This document shows, piece after piece, positions 51,608 to 61,869 of a DNA stretch of 64,000 bases. Position 1 is the stretch's first letter, and the number at the start of each line of letters is the position of its first letter. Source of the stretch: Ilyonectria destructans (Eukaryota; Ascomycota; Sordariomycetes; Hypocreales; Nectriaceae); contig JAHEWK010000008.1 in NCBI GenBank assembly GCA_020740775.1, positions 1-64,000 on the forward strand, written 5' to 3'. The position numbers and the translations under genes are program-made. Under the pieces are notes generated by a model that worked only from the letters and a program-made list of their open reading frames with translations, made no database searches and was not told the DNA's origin.

Positions 51608-53457
51608 CAAGCTGGCTACTGAAGCCGCAACTCTAGTGCGGGCCAGCAAGCTGATCCTGAACAAGTATTATCCCACCGAGCGAGTGCCGATTAGGTCATA
51701 TCGACGATGCGCATCTTCAATCCCGAGTGTCCTTTTCAAAGCCTTCCTTGAGTTAAGCATGGCCTAAATTGTTGGATATTGTTTATCAATGCCACATCGG
51801 TTGACTTGGCCTACATCCAGTACACCGACACCAGAGGGGAGGTCAAGCCGAGCAAGCCTATATTTTCTGGAGACTTTTCCCGCGACTTCTGCCACTAGGA
51901 AGTCTGTTCCTGTGAAAAGCTCAATACTGGGAAGCCCATACTGAACGAGAAACAGGAATAGGCAAATGTATTGCAAGAACAATAACCTCCTAGCCCCAGG
52001 TAGGGGCTAGGTCGCACTGGAGACATGAGAGCCGGATGAACTTGGCCACCTGCCTGTCGTAGACGAGACTGTCGAAGCCTTTGGCGAGTCAAGTACAAAG
52101 CGAGGGCTTGAAGTTTTGCGATTTGAGCGAGTCCGAATTGACCTCTATGCTGAGGAGGTGTCTTGGATATCGAGACGAGCAGTTTGGTAAAGGAGTGAGA
52201 CTCTTCGTGCTTTAGGAGGTAGGTAACGAGCCGAGATAACCGTAAAGACTCGGCCTTTTCCACATCCTTATCATTGCCCAGTGGCTTTTCTGGGTTATAC
52301 CCCCCATTCCCATCAACTCAGCAACCGTGGACCGATCATCGCCCCGCATCCTCGACTGGCGTCGTTTAGTGGTTCTCGATCTCCATTTGCGAATCTACGT
52401 ACATGAGACCATGTCTTAGAACCCACCAGGGAGACACCCGATGGGATACCACAGCGACTGAGTTAAGAAAGGGGTACTGAGACGAGACCCTTCTCCCACC
52501 GAGGCCTTGGGAACGGGATTACCTGGCACGCGGAAACTGGAGCAACGGGGGCTACTAACCCCAACACACTGGTGGTGTCCACTGCGAACAGGTGGCTGCT
52601 TGTATGGCCCAGCTTTGAGACAGGATGCACCACACGCGGAGTTGAGGAGCTGCACCCAGGGTAATAGACCGCCCCCCTTGGAAAGGCGTGGAAGGGCGGC
52701 CCTGTTCTGCTACATGTGGTGTGCATTGCTAGTATATGTCTTAGAACTAGGCCATGAGCCATCGATAGTTGTCTCATGGATTTGTAAGGGAGGTGAGGAC
52801 CAATGATGGAAGAGATCCGGTTCTTTTATTCCAAAGATGACTGACTGACCACGATGCCTGTGTATTCGAGAACCCACCGCCTTCTGCGTCTTCTCTATTG
52901 TACCAAATGAGAAGTAGTATATATTTCTCTCAAATCGACCGTCTCTATAGAAATCATTGATAACTGGTCAACAGCCGGTCTTTCCCTCCTGTCAAGCAGA
53001 CAACGTTGAACTATTTACTCCGATAGATAAACTCTTTGGCAAGTTGCGATGCGAGGTCCCCCTGGTTGGGAAACTTGCCCCGAACCTGCCCAGGGCGTAT
53101 GTGAGGCTTCGAGTGCCACCCGCTACTAGGATCAGGTGGAGGATCACTTCGGGAAGCACTGATCGGGGACGGGGAGAAGCATAACTTGAAGTCGCACTGA
53201 TAAGCACCGCCAGTACAACGTCCGACTTTGTCGTTGTCCATTTAGACTTATTATGAACGAGCCTTCAAGCGGCCACCGAGCTATGTAAAACTGCCAGGGC
53301 GGGATCAGTCTGGCTGTAAGAAGAAAGGGGAAGAAGTCGCGCTGGAGAGTCGCGACATCTATTGCAACTTACAAGGTATCCAGGTCTTCACGGCAGAGTG
53401 GCCGATTTGGTCTCGCCCCTGCCCAAGATTCACTAATCATCAAGTAATGCGGAGAAC
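51608..53457. other. GC-normal stretch, no supported gene
   Basis: Contains scattered frames up to 122 codons (for example minus strand 51,895-52,263) without recognisable domains, and overlapping short frames on both strands at 52.4-52.8 kb and 53.0-53.2 kb. I see no RNA gene and no long repeat. Confidence 0.35.
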
Positions 53458-53994
53458 TCACAAGTCTGAGCTACAAAACACAATATCAGGCCATTTTACC
53501 CAAGGTATGGCTGTCATCAATCTCGCGACTAGCCCTCCATCCTTCCGGCCCGCAGAGGGGAATGGATTGTCCAAGACGGGCCTGTTTTCAGACATCGTCA
53601 AAAGCAAGGGTTTGAGCCCATGCCGATGGATATAATCCCCGAGAGCCAGGCAGGGTAAGGCCGTTCCTTCGGGCTCCGGGGGATGCAATAGAGTGACCTG
53701 TCGTCCGGATAGCGCTTCGGCGGCTTTGCTTCCTGAGTGCGTGAACCGAGGACTCTTGGCCGTTACCAGTGTTTCAATCCCGCTTGGGCTACATATCACA
53801 TTCCTGCGAGGCCGGGCCTCCCCGGCAGCATTCTCGGCGCCGGGGCCCGGCTCCGTGTGTTGGATCACCGGCCAGGTCTGGAATGCTGCAAAGTGTGTGA
53901 CAAGAGTTGAGGTCCGGTGTGCCCCCGATACACCGGGTTGCTGGGGAACCAAGGCAGATCCAGGTTTGTGGCAGCGCTTGTCTCGTGGGGACAT
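53458..53994 (-). CDS. Uncertain hypothetical ORF (178 aa)
   Basis: An uninterrupted ATG-to-stop frame of 178 codons on the minus strand, upstream of and divergent from the NRPS-like gene. The product is proline-, serine- and arginine-rich in its first half and shows no signal peptide, membrane segment or motif I recognise. A 109-codon frame overlaps it on the plus strand (53,693-54,022). The local DNA is GC-rich, which makes chance open frames of this length plausible, so it may not be a gene. Confidence 0.2.
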   Translation of the reverse strand: MSPRDKRCHKPGSALVPQQPGVSGAHRTSTLVTHFAAFQTWPVIQHTEPGPGAENAAGEARPRRNVICSPSGIETLVTAKSPRFTHSGSKAAEALSGRQVTLLHPPEPEGTALPCLALGDYIHRHGLKPLLLTMSENRPVLDNPFPSAGRKDGGLVARLMTAIPWVKWPDIVFCSSDL

Positions 53995-54136
53995 GGCCTC
54001 ATCATCTCACAATGCCTGCTGAAAGAGCGGGACGCTAAGATAAAGCTCATCGAGATGGACCGATTTGGCGGGGAGACATGTGTCTAGATTTGCTGCATCA
54101 TATCAGCGGTCGGCAGTTGCTGTCTGCTGCCGCGAG

Positions 54137-54144
54137 TATATAAA
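54137..54144 (+). promoter_or_regulatory. TATA box candidate of the NRPS-like gene
   Basis: TATATAAA lies 28 bp before the first in-frame ATG (54173) and 106 bp before a second one (54251). The close spacing to the first ATG leaves almost no room for a 5' UTR, which favours translation from 54251, where GCCATGG is a strong start context. Confidence 0.5.
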
Positions 54145-54172
54145 CCAGATATCTTCTATCTAGTGGAAGAAG

Positions 54173-57100
54173 ATGAAGAGAGCAGCAAAGAATCAACCAT
54201 TCCCGGACTCTGACGCCTCCTGTCATCTCATCAAAGGGACTTCTTTCGCCATGGTTACGATACATCCCCAGCGGAGTCATTATCATTATGGTTCCAATCG
54301 CCAACTTGGCCGCGGAAAGGTGGTTCATAGTCCCTTTCCGACTGTCACGGCGGCCTTCTACCACTTTGCATCATCTTGCCCAGAGAACAAGGCGATCCGC
54401 GATCTTTCTGGTCCCCCGAGGGAGATGACATATGGTGATCTTGCTTCGAGGGTACAATATCTCGCTCGACAACTCCGTCGCCGAGGCGTCGCCCCTGGCC
54501 AACGGATCCCACTTATTGTTAAGCGGAGTCTTGAAATGATTGTGGGAATATGGGCCATTTTGTCCTGTGGTGCTCAGTATGTCCCCCTCGATGGAAGCGT
54601 TGTCCCCGACGAAACAATCCGCCGGGTGCTGGACCAGGCGCAAGGCAACGTCGTTCTCTGCCTATTATCCACCAAGCATCGCATGACGGCTTTCAATTCA
54701 GACCACACAGTCGTGACCGTTGATGAACCCGAGTCTCTGAACCCAGAAACTGTTCCAGAGAACGGGTACATGGACCTCGCCACCCCGGATGGCGGTTGCT
54801 ATGTCATCTATACATCTGGTGGGTCCTACATCATGCGCTCTTAAGACGGCTTTTCAAGACTGGCTACTAACAATTGGTTTACTAGGGACAACGGGACAAC
54901 CCAAGGGGGTTGATATCACACACAGAAGTGTTACGAATCTCGTCTGCCTCTCACCGGGTAATCTGGGAGTAACACCTGGCACCAGCGTTGGGTCGTTGCT
55001 GAACATTAGCTTTGACATGGGTAAGCAAGGCAGTCCATCGTATTTACCAAACGACCGGAAGGCTGACCACCAAAATAGCGGCCTGGGAGATTTTTACCTG
55101 CCTCTGTAATGGCGGAACACTGGTCCTTCGGGGCTCCAAATGGGAGCCAACCCTCGAGGAGGTTGGTCATCTTTTCGTCTGGTTAAATACCTTACTAACG
55201 TGTTGATGGACAGGTTGATGTGCTAATCTGTACGCCAACAATCCTGTCCAAGTATCGTCCTACCCAGTACCCGATGATTAAGACTGTGGCGACCGCTGGC
55301 GAACCCACCACACAAAGGTAACATTCCATGTACACTATAGCTTTGTTCCTCGCTAACAGTCCAAGCCTTGCCGATCTGTGGGCCAGCCACGGTACCTACT
55401 GGAACTGCTGCGGCCCAACTGAGACAACCATTGTAAACACAATGCAGAAGCACATTGTCGGGGATGAGCTATCCATTGGTCAACCCACGCCCAATAACAA
55501 GGTCTACATCCTGGGCGACGATGGCGAGCCTGCACCCGTGGGTGCTACGGGGGTGATGTGGGCTGGCGGTCTCGGGGTTTCTCGAGGTTACGTCGGCCTC
55601 GAAGGCAAGACGGCTGAGAAGTACATACCAGATCGATTTGCTGACGACGGGTGGGTTGGCTTGCATTCATCTCTGGGATCATGACTGACAGCAAACCTCC
55701 AGATCGAACATGTACAACACCGGGGACCTTGGGCGCTGGCGACACGATGGCTCCATCGAAATTCTTGGCCGAGTAGATGATCAGGTCAAAATCAAGGTAT
55801 GTACAGAACCCGTCTGGTTGGACCCAATCCACTTCTGGTCAAGTTCAATGACTGACACAGGCGCAAAGGGGTTTCGTGTGGAGCTTGACGGGGTGTCTGC
55901 ATCACTGGCCTCTGCTCCTGGCGTGTCTCGGGCTGTCGCGTTATTGATCCTTGGAGAGATCCATGGCTTCACGTCTCCCTGGGACTGTGATATCGCTGCC
56001 ATCGCCAAATATGTACAACAACGACAACCCTACTACGCGGTGCCCACCCATATCCATGTCCTGGATGATTTGCCTGCCACCGCCAATGGCAAGATCAACA
56101 AGAAGGCCCTCCAAGCCATGGCTCTAGCAAAGGCGGTGACCCTGGAGAAGCCCCAGCTCTCCGCAACGGAAAGTGAAAGAGAAACAAGTAATGGCCAACT
56201 TGAGGTCAAGCTCAAGTCGCAAGGATCCATGTCAACCTTGTCATCCGTTCCGGAGAAGCATGACCTCTCGCAGGACGTCCCCAGCAAACGATGCCCACAG
56301 CCATTCAGAGGGCTGAGACACCGTATCTTCATCGTATATCGCACGCTCTTTGGTCTGGTCGGGATCGCGAATCTGGTCGCATTGATATGTGCGATCGCCT
56401 TGAATCTGAACTCCGGCTCGCTGGGAACCATGACAGCCATTAACCTCGTAGCCGCAGTTCTAGTGCGCCAAGATGCGGTCATCAACGGTTTATATACCGT
56501 AACTTGCTCGGTCCCCAAGCGATTCCCACTTTGGATCCGGGCACGTTGTGCTAAAATCTACCACCTGGGCGGAGTCCATTCCGCAGCAGGCATCTCTGCG
56601 ACAGCATGGCTCCTTGTGTCAACCGTTCGAGGAGTCATTTGCAACGGGGGACTCTGCGACGGGCAGCAGACGGGATCTCTGGCGACGCAAGTCGTGTCCT
56701 GGCTCCTGTGCGGGCTCTGCTGCATTATGGTCGGGTCTGCGTGGCCCTCGTTCCGGAAGAAACACCACAACCTCTTTGAGCGGTCCCATCGCTTTGCCGG
56801 TTGGACAGTCCTCGGGCTATTTTGGGCGCGTACAGTGCTGGCCATTGAAGATATCCGCCGGGATCGAAATGAACAGAGCTTCGGTGCTGTGGCCGCGCGC
56901 AACCCTGACCTCTGGCTGCTTGTGGTGGCAACGTGCAGCATCGTCTCGTCTTGGCTCTTCCTCCGCAAGGTGCCTGTCCACGCAGAGGTGCTTTCTGGTC
57001 ACGCTGTCCGCTTGCACTTCGACTATACCGTGCCGGTGAATGGTACCTTCACGCGCATCTCGCGGCGGCCTTTGCTAGAGTGGCACTCGTTTGCGACTAT

Positions 57101-57596
57101 TCCCACGACCGAGGCCACCGCTCACGGCACAGGATACTCATTAGTAGTCTCCAACGCCGGTGACTGGACTCGTGACTGTATCCGAAACCCGCCCACCAAG
57201 TTGTGGGTGCGCGGTGTCCCGACGTGCGGCGTGATGCGTATCGCGACGCTCTTTAATCGCATAGTCGTCATCGCGACGGGGTCTGGGATTGGGCCGCTGC
57301 TGGGTCACATTGGGGAGCAATCCTGTCCCACACAGCTTATCTGGTCTACGGCTCGACCAGAGGAGACGTTTGGCCAGGAAATTGTTGGTTTGATCAAGGA
57401 CAAAATACCGGATGCCGTGATCCACGACACAAAGCTGCACGGGCGGCCCGACCTTGTCCGAATGGGCTTCAACCTGACACAGAGCTTCAGTGCCGAAGCT
57501 GTGATAGTAATTGCCAATGAAAAGATCACCAAGAAGATTGTGTATGGTTTGGAGACGCGAGGCGTGAGGGCATTCGGCGCCATCTGGGACAGCTAG
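54173..57596 (+). CDS. NRPS-like adenylation domain fused to membrane oxidoreductase
   Basis: Seven exons fit: 54173-54818, 54886-55020, 55079-55161, 55214-55317, 55360-55650, 55703-55796 and 55869-57596, total 3,081 nt, 1,026 aa. The adenylation domain shows TSGTTGQPKG (about 213-222), FDMAAWEIF (about 257), GPTETT (about 342), YNTGDL (about 424), GRVDDQVKIKGFRVEL (about 440) and catalytic-Lys NGKINKK (about 526). The Asp in FDMAAW is the residue that contacts the amino group in amino-acid-activating domains. There is no LGGxS carrier-domain site. After a polar linker come about six hydrophobic segments (600-805) with paired histidines (YHLGGVH, HRFAGW), then a ferredoxin-reductase-like end with GSGIGPLL (about 921) and C-terminal GAIWDS. 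The predicted role is activation of a carboxylic acid, perhaps coupled to reduction at a membrane. The substrate is unknown. The 5' splice site GTTGGT at 55162 and the 42-nt fourth intron are the weakest joints. The real start may be 54251 (1,000 aa). Confidence 0.85.
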
Positions 57597-58036
57597 CCGT
57601 TTTCCTCCCTTTTTCTCACTCAAAAGCACTCTCTATCTGTCGCCCTTCATTCCCTTTAGATACAGTTCTATTTCCTTTTTGTCTTTTGGGATCTTGGCCG
57701 GCGTGCCTAGTTTCGCCCTCTCATTTGGGACTGCGCATCTTACCCGTCTATACTTATCATGGTATGATACAAGCATATGAATACACACCTACATAGAGAA
57801 TAGGGATGATACCATATTCTCGAATAAATTTCCAACCTACTTTCCATCCTCTTGAGTGCCCATATTCTTGCCGACCTGAGGTACAGAGCTCGATGTACCT
57901 CAGCGACCCACACGCGAATATGCAATAAACCCGTAGGCGCATTACCTAATGGGGGTATATCGGCGACTTGGGATTGCCGGCCTGGTGTCTGGGTTGGCCG
58001 AATCTTGCTCTTGTTCGGCGCAACAACAAAATAAAG
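57597..58036 (+). other. Intergenic: 3' flank of NRPS-like gene and promoter of hydrolase
   Basis: Pyrimidine-rich DNA follows the stop codon. At 57876-57903 a perfect 10-bp inverted repeat CTGAGGTACA...TGTACCTCAG surrounds an 8-base spacer. No other feature is evident. Confidence 0.5.
57876..57903. repeat. Perfect 10-bp inverted repeat (CTGAGGTACA)
   Basis: Arms 57876-57885 and 57894-57903 with spacer GAGCTCGA. It lies 280 bp after the NRPS-like stop and 134 bp before the hydrolase ATG. It could be a dimeric regulator site or an RNA hairpin; the sequence alone cannot decide. Confidence 0.5.
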
Positions 58037-59263
58037 ATGCTTTCTCTTCGATGGATAGGTGCCACGGCTTCTGCCATTCCCCGTCAGTGTCTACAGGGAC
58101 GACTAGCTGCCACTGGAAGACTGTATTCTCAATCTGTCCGTCCATTGGCCTATGATTTACACGAGCCGGCGAGTCCCCGGACCGACAAGAAGAAAGCCCC
58201 CATCCTCTTCCTCCACGGGCTCTTTGGGTCTAAGAAGAACAATAGAGGCATAAGCAAGTTAGTAGAATCTTCCCGTGGCTCTCTGAGTTGTATGACTAAC
58301 AATCCCCACAGAGCATTGGCCCGCGACTTGGGGAGATATGTCTACGCCTTGGTGAGGCACACCCAACCAATCATGGGTGCCTGCGCACAGAAGGACTCAA
58401 CAGCCAAGTGACAGGACCTCAGAAACCATGGCGAATCGCCGCATGACGCCCGACATGATTATGTCGCCATGTCCCAGGACGTCGCAGACTTCATCCAAGA
58501 CCATGGGCTCACCGACACGACACTCATTGGCCACTCCATGTGAGCATTCACCATCCCCCGAACCTGCCATGACCCAGACTCGGACTGGGTGATTGACCTT
58601 GGAATTAGGGGCGCCAAAACTTCAATGGCGCTGGCGCTGCGTTCCCCGGAGCTCGTCGCCGACATCGTGGCCGTGGATAACGCCCCCGTGGACGCGACGC
58701 TGAGCAGGGACTTTGCCGAGTACATCCGTAGCATGAAGAAGATCCAGAATGCCAATATCACCCGCCAGGCCGAAGCTGATGCCATCCTCTCTGAGTACGA
58801 AAAGGTGCGCCGCTTGTGGAGTTGTCTCTCAATACTTGCTTGCCACAGCCCTTGACTGACAGAGACACACAGTCTCTACCCATCAGGCAATTCTTGCTTG
58901 GTAATCTCCACCGTCCGACTGGTGAGAAGACACAGAAGTTCCGCATCCCGCTTGACATTATAGGCCGCTCCCTGGATAACCTCGGGGACTTCCCATATAA
59001 AGACCCCAACGAAGTTCGATTCGTGAAGCCGGCACTCTTCGTGCGTGGCACAAAGAGCAAGTATGTTCCAGACGAGTTACTGCCGCTCATTGGCCAATTC
59101 TTCCCTCGCTTTCGCATGGTCGACATTGATGCCGGCCATTGGCTTATATCAGAGCAACCCGAAGCCTTCAGAAGAGGTAACCACTCCTACGAGCATGAGC
59201 AATTAACGACGGATACTAATGGCTGTTGTAGCTGTGGTTGAGTTCCTCCACAAACCCGAGTAG
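58037..59263 (+). CDS. Mitochondrial alpha/beta hydrolase, ABHD11/IMO32/EAT1 type
   Basis: Six exons (58037-58257, 58312-58351, 58415-58539, 58609-58804, 58873-59176, 59232-59263) total 918 nt, 305 aa, the usual size for this family. The N-terminus (MLSLRWIGATASAIPRQ...) is Arg-rich, amphipathic and without acidic residues for about 40 residues, like a mitochondrial presequence. LHGLFGSKKN (about 58-67) is the oxyanion loop, DLRNHGESPH follows it, GHSMGAKTS holds the nucleophilic Ser, RGTKSKYVPDE should carry the acid, and DAGHWLISEQP the catalytic His. Yeast relatives include IMO32 and the alcohol acyltransferase/thioesterase EAT1, and the animal relative is ABHD11. Activity on thioesters or esters in the matrix is inferred from them. 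All introns are GT-AG and 54-69 nt. It converges with the ribosomal gene downstream. Confidence 0.9.
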
Positions 59264-59789
59264 TCAAACCCAAACCCTACGATATTTCTCGGCTAGCGAG
59301 ACAGAACCAGAGACCGAGATACAGATAGAGATATGATCGATTCAAATGGTTCGCTAGCACAGGGCCCCACTGCCCTCTTGCCCTACTTGTACCTCATAGA
59401 GTTTTACATTACCGATAGAATAGATAGACAGCCACAGCAGTATTGTCATATTTTCCACCTGACCCACGTACTCGGTTTCAAGGACAAGGACCAGGGACAC
59501 AGAGGCCCTGCCAAGTTGCCCCTGTAGTTGCCGTAACCCTCTTGCATGGTGGGCAGGGTTTAGTGGAATCCCACGACTTCACAACATCACACGACGTCTT
59601 CACGTTTCGGTCACGTATTAATCCAAGGAGATTTTGACCTGAACGTTTTTGCCATTTCAAAGGAACATGACCCAATTCCCTAGCCGCCTTTGTGATGCTA
59701 CGCCATTTGCGATGACCGAAACAATGCCAGGGATGAGTTTATTAGCCACGAGGCCCTATGCCTTCCCCGCGCCATCCAGCCAGTGCCTT
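59264..59789. other. Convergent intergenic region
   Basis: This is the space between the 3' ends of the hydrolase (plus) and ribosomal protein eS1 (minus) and presumably holds both 3' UTRs and polyadenylation signals. Short frames here have no support. Confidence 0.6.
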
Positions 59790-60827
59790 TTAAACCTCCT
59801 CAAGAACACGCTCCTTGAACTCCCGCTCAACCTTCTGGCCTTGGTCATCCGTACCCGACTCGCCGTGGAGAGCCATCAAGGCTCCGAGGTCGAACTTGGG
59901 CTGCTTCAGCAGCTTGACCTTGCGGATGTGGACCTATCGAAGCAAAAAAAGTCAGTTTGGAGATCATGGGAAGGAATAGCGCACCAAAGTTGCAGGGGTA
60001 TGATTTTCAACTTACGTTCTGGAGAGGGTAGATACCCTGGGTGGACTTCTCAATCTCGCGGCCAATGACCTCGGGGATGAGCTTGGAGGTGAGCTGGGTG
60101 AGGGTGCAGCTTGAGGCCTCACGCTGGATGATCTCGGTCATCTTGCGTCGGATGGCCCGAATCTGCGAGGAGGCAGCGTATGTGGTCTTCTTGATCTGGT
60201 TGGGGCGGCGCTTGGTGAAAGCGATGGCGAAGAGGCGGATGAGGTAGTCGTCGGTGGTCTTGACGGTGACGTTGGCCTCAATGAGGGTCTGCCACTTTCG
60301 CACGAGGGATCGCAGCTTGTCAGAGGTGAAGTCGAGACCGTGGAAGGCAGTCAGGCAGTTCTTGCCCTGGACCTCGTCGATGCGGAGGCGGACCTTGCGG
60401 AAAGCGTGGTCCTCATCCTTCTGAAGATCGGCGAGCGAGACCTCGACGATGCGGCCCTTGAGGGCCTCGTTGGCGTTCTTGAGACCGGTGGTTCGGTTCA
60501 CCAGGGTCTTGCCGACACTGTAAATTGAAATCGTCAATCACTTGTCCCAAATTTTGTCAATTTCTCGATTCGCGTCGCAACTCACTCTCGGACGTTGAAA
60601 GGGTTAGGGGCCTAGAGGAATCGAGTCAGCAAAATCATCCAGAAGAATGTGCGTCGCATGGATAAATCACCCACCTTGATCGAGTACCAGTCCTTGCGGG
60701 TGAAGGGGTCCACGGTCTTCTTCTTGAGGCCCTTCTTGCCCTTAGAGAGTCTCTTGTTCCTGCGGCGTGCGTAAGCATATTATCTTAAGCGTAGTTGTTG
60801 TCGTGATGCTCACTTTCCAACCGCCAT
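59790..60827 (-). CDS. rps1: 40S ribosomal protein eS1 (S3a family)
   Basis: Five exons on the minus strand (60814-60827, 60675-60759, 60586-60611, 60016-60517, 59790-59933) total 771 nt, 256 aa, the normal fungal length. The protein starts [19 protein letters not shown], a basic rRNA-contacting tail, continues through [20 protein letters not shown], and carries the conserved core including [28 protein letters not shown] and [12 protein letters not shown], ending in [12 protein letters not shown]. It is a structural component of the 40S subunit near the mRNA exit. The tiny 14-nt first exon and early clustered introns are typical of fungal ribosomal protein genes. A TCACGTGA element lies 174 bp upstream of the ATG. 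Expected to be a highly expressed housekeeping gene. Confidence 0.97.
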
Positions 60828-61000
60828 GATTGCTGGCTTATTCGTGAACCGTTGGAGAAACGTAGGTGCTGGCTGGAGGATTGGTGGAGGGGCGAAATAA
60901 TTTCAATTTCTTGTGTGCACCTTAGGTCTAAGCGAAGGGGACGAAATTCGCGGTCCAGGTTTTTTCCGGCACTAGCGCAATGTGTGGGCGTGGCCCCAGA

Positions 61001-61008
61001 TCACGTGA
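61001..61008 (-). promoter_or_regulatory. TCACGTGA palindrome in the rps1 promoter
   Basis: Perfect 8-bp E-box-type palindrome, 174 bp upstream of the rps1 ATG. Cbf1-like bHLH factors bind RTCACGTG in fungi, and such sites are known in ribosomal protein promoters of several ascomycetes. Assignment here is by position and motif only. Confidence 0.55.
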
Positions 61009-61869
61009 TGGAATGTTCGCCACTCCACAGTCCTGCATCGTGAAGATATAATCTCGTTTGTGCCCGCATACAAGCACATACGACCATAGCTCTTAGAAAA
61101 TACGGGATCCCGTCCGCTCTCCCTTAGTCAAGCTGAGAAGCGGCGAATTAGTACTCGGGTCGGTGACGACCGGGGAATCCTCGCTGTTGTATGTCTTCTT
61201 TTTCTTTTTTGTTATTTTCTTCTCTTCTTATGACATCAAGATTTCCTTCACTGACTCAAACTTGTGTCAGGTAAGGCCTGTGATTCTTATTGCTGCAGCT
61301 CACGGTGGTGACGGCTCTCATTCCCTATTGACAAACATTTTTGGGGTTGGGAGGAAGGGATGAACACGATCTAGGTTTCTACTTGGATATCATCCAATAT
61401 TTTCATTTCTTAATTTCCAATTTGGTATCACGGACTTCTGTGGTATATCCCGGGTCCTGCTGCTTCTGGCCTCGTCCCCTATCAAGACTGGCGCTTTGTT
61501 GGTGGACGGGCGGGTGAATCTCCTTCCTATCTATCGTGTCCAGCATGGTTCTTCATGAACCTCTCCTCCCTCCTCCCAAGAAGCCATTTTACCTGCCCTC
61601 AATTTGGGTTGAGAAACACGTCCCTTGCAGGCTCCGTCACCCCTAACATACGTGGTAGGTACGTATGTGGTCGGTGACGGAGGACGAGATGGTGCATCCT
61701 CCGGATTCCATGGCCTTCCAGCCACTCTCTTCTCCGGGGAACTGTCAGCGGGAATCGTATCGCTTCGCCAGTGCTCTCCACGTGTCGCCAGAACGAGTTT
61801 CATCGTTCAAATCGCTATATGTCCGCCTCTATTTCGAAAGGCTGTCCTTAATCCCTCCCTTGGATTATC
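61009..61869. other. Intergenic region upstream of rps1
   Basis: Contains a pyrimidine-rich tract at about 61,195-61,228, a long imperfect palindrome at 61,634-61,680 and CT-rich runs near 61,560. Reading frames on both strands lack motifs. No gene is supported. Confidence 0.45.
61634..61680. repeat. 47-bp compound palindrome
   Basis: Outer arms CCGTCACC (61634-61641) and GGTGACGG (61673-61680) are perfect complements. Inner arms ACATACGT (61646-61653) and ACGTATGT (61661-61668) are also perfect. They are separated by 4-base, 7-base and 4-base spacers, so the whole is one 20-base-armed structure with a short mismatch. It could be a cruciform, a dimeric factor site or a MITE relic. Confidence 0.7.

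Noticed and set aside
51895..52263. 122-codon minus-strand ORF
   Set aside because: Leucine- and serine-rich with no recognisable domain and no supporting splice or promoter context.
56033..57629. Long minus-strand frames antisense to the NRPS-like gene
   Set aside because: They are shadows of the coding strand; the plus strand carries the recognisable motifs and a consistent exon structure.
60041..60528. Plus-strand frames across rps1
   Set aside because: Antisense shadows of the highly conserved eS1 coding exon.
61195..61290. Pyrimidine tract followed by an ATG at 61,227-61,231 and a GTAAGG as the 5' end of a plus-strand gene
   Set aside because: The nearest acceptor would make an intron of only about 28 nt and no downstream coding sequence is apparent.
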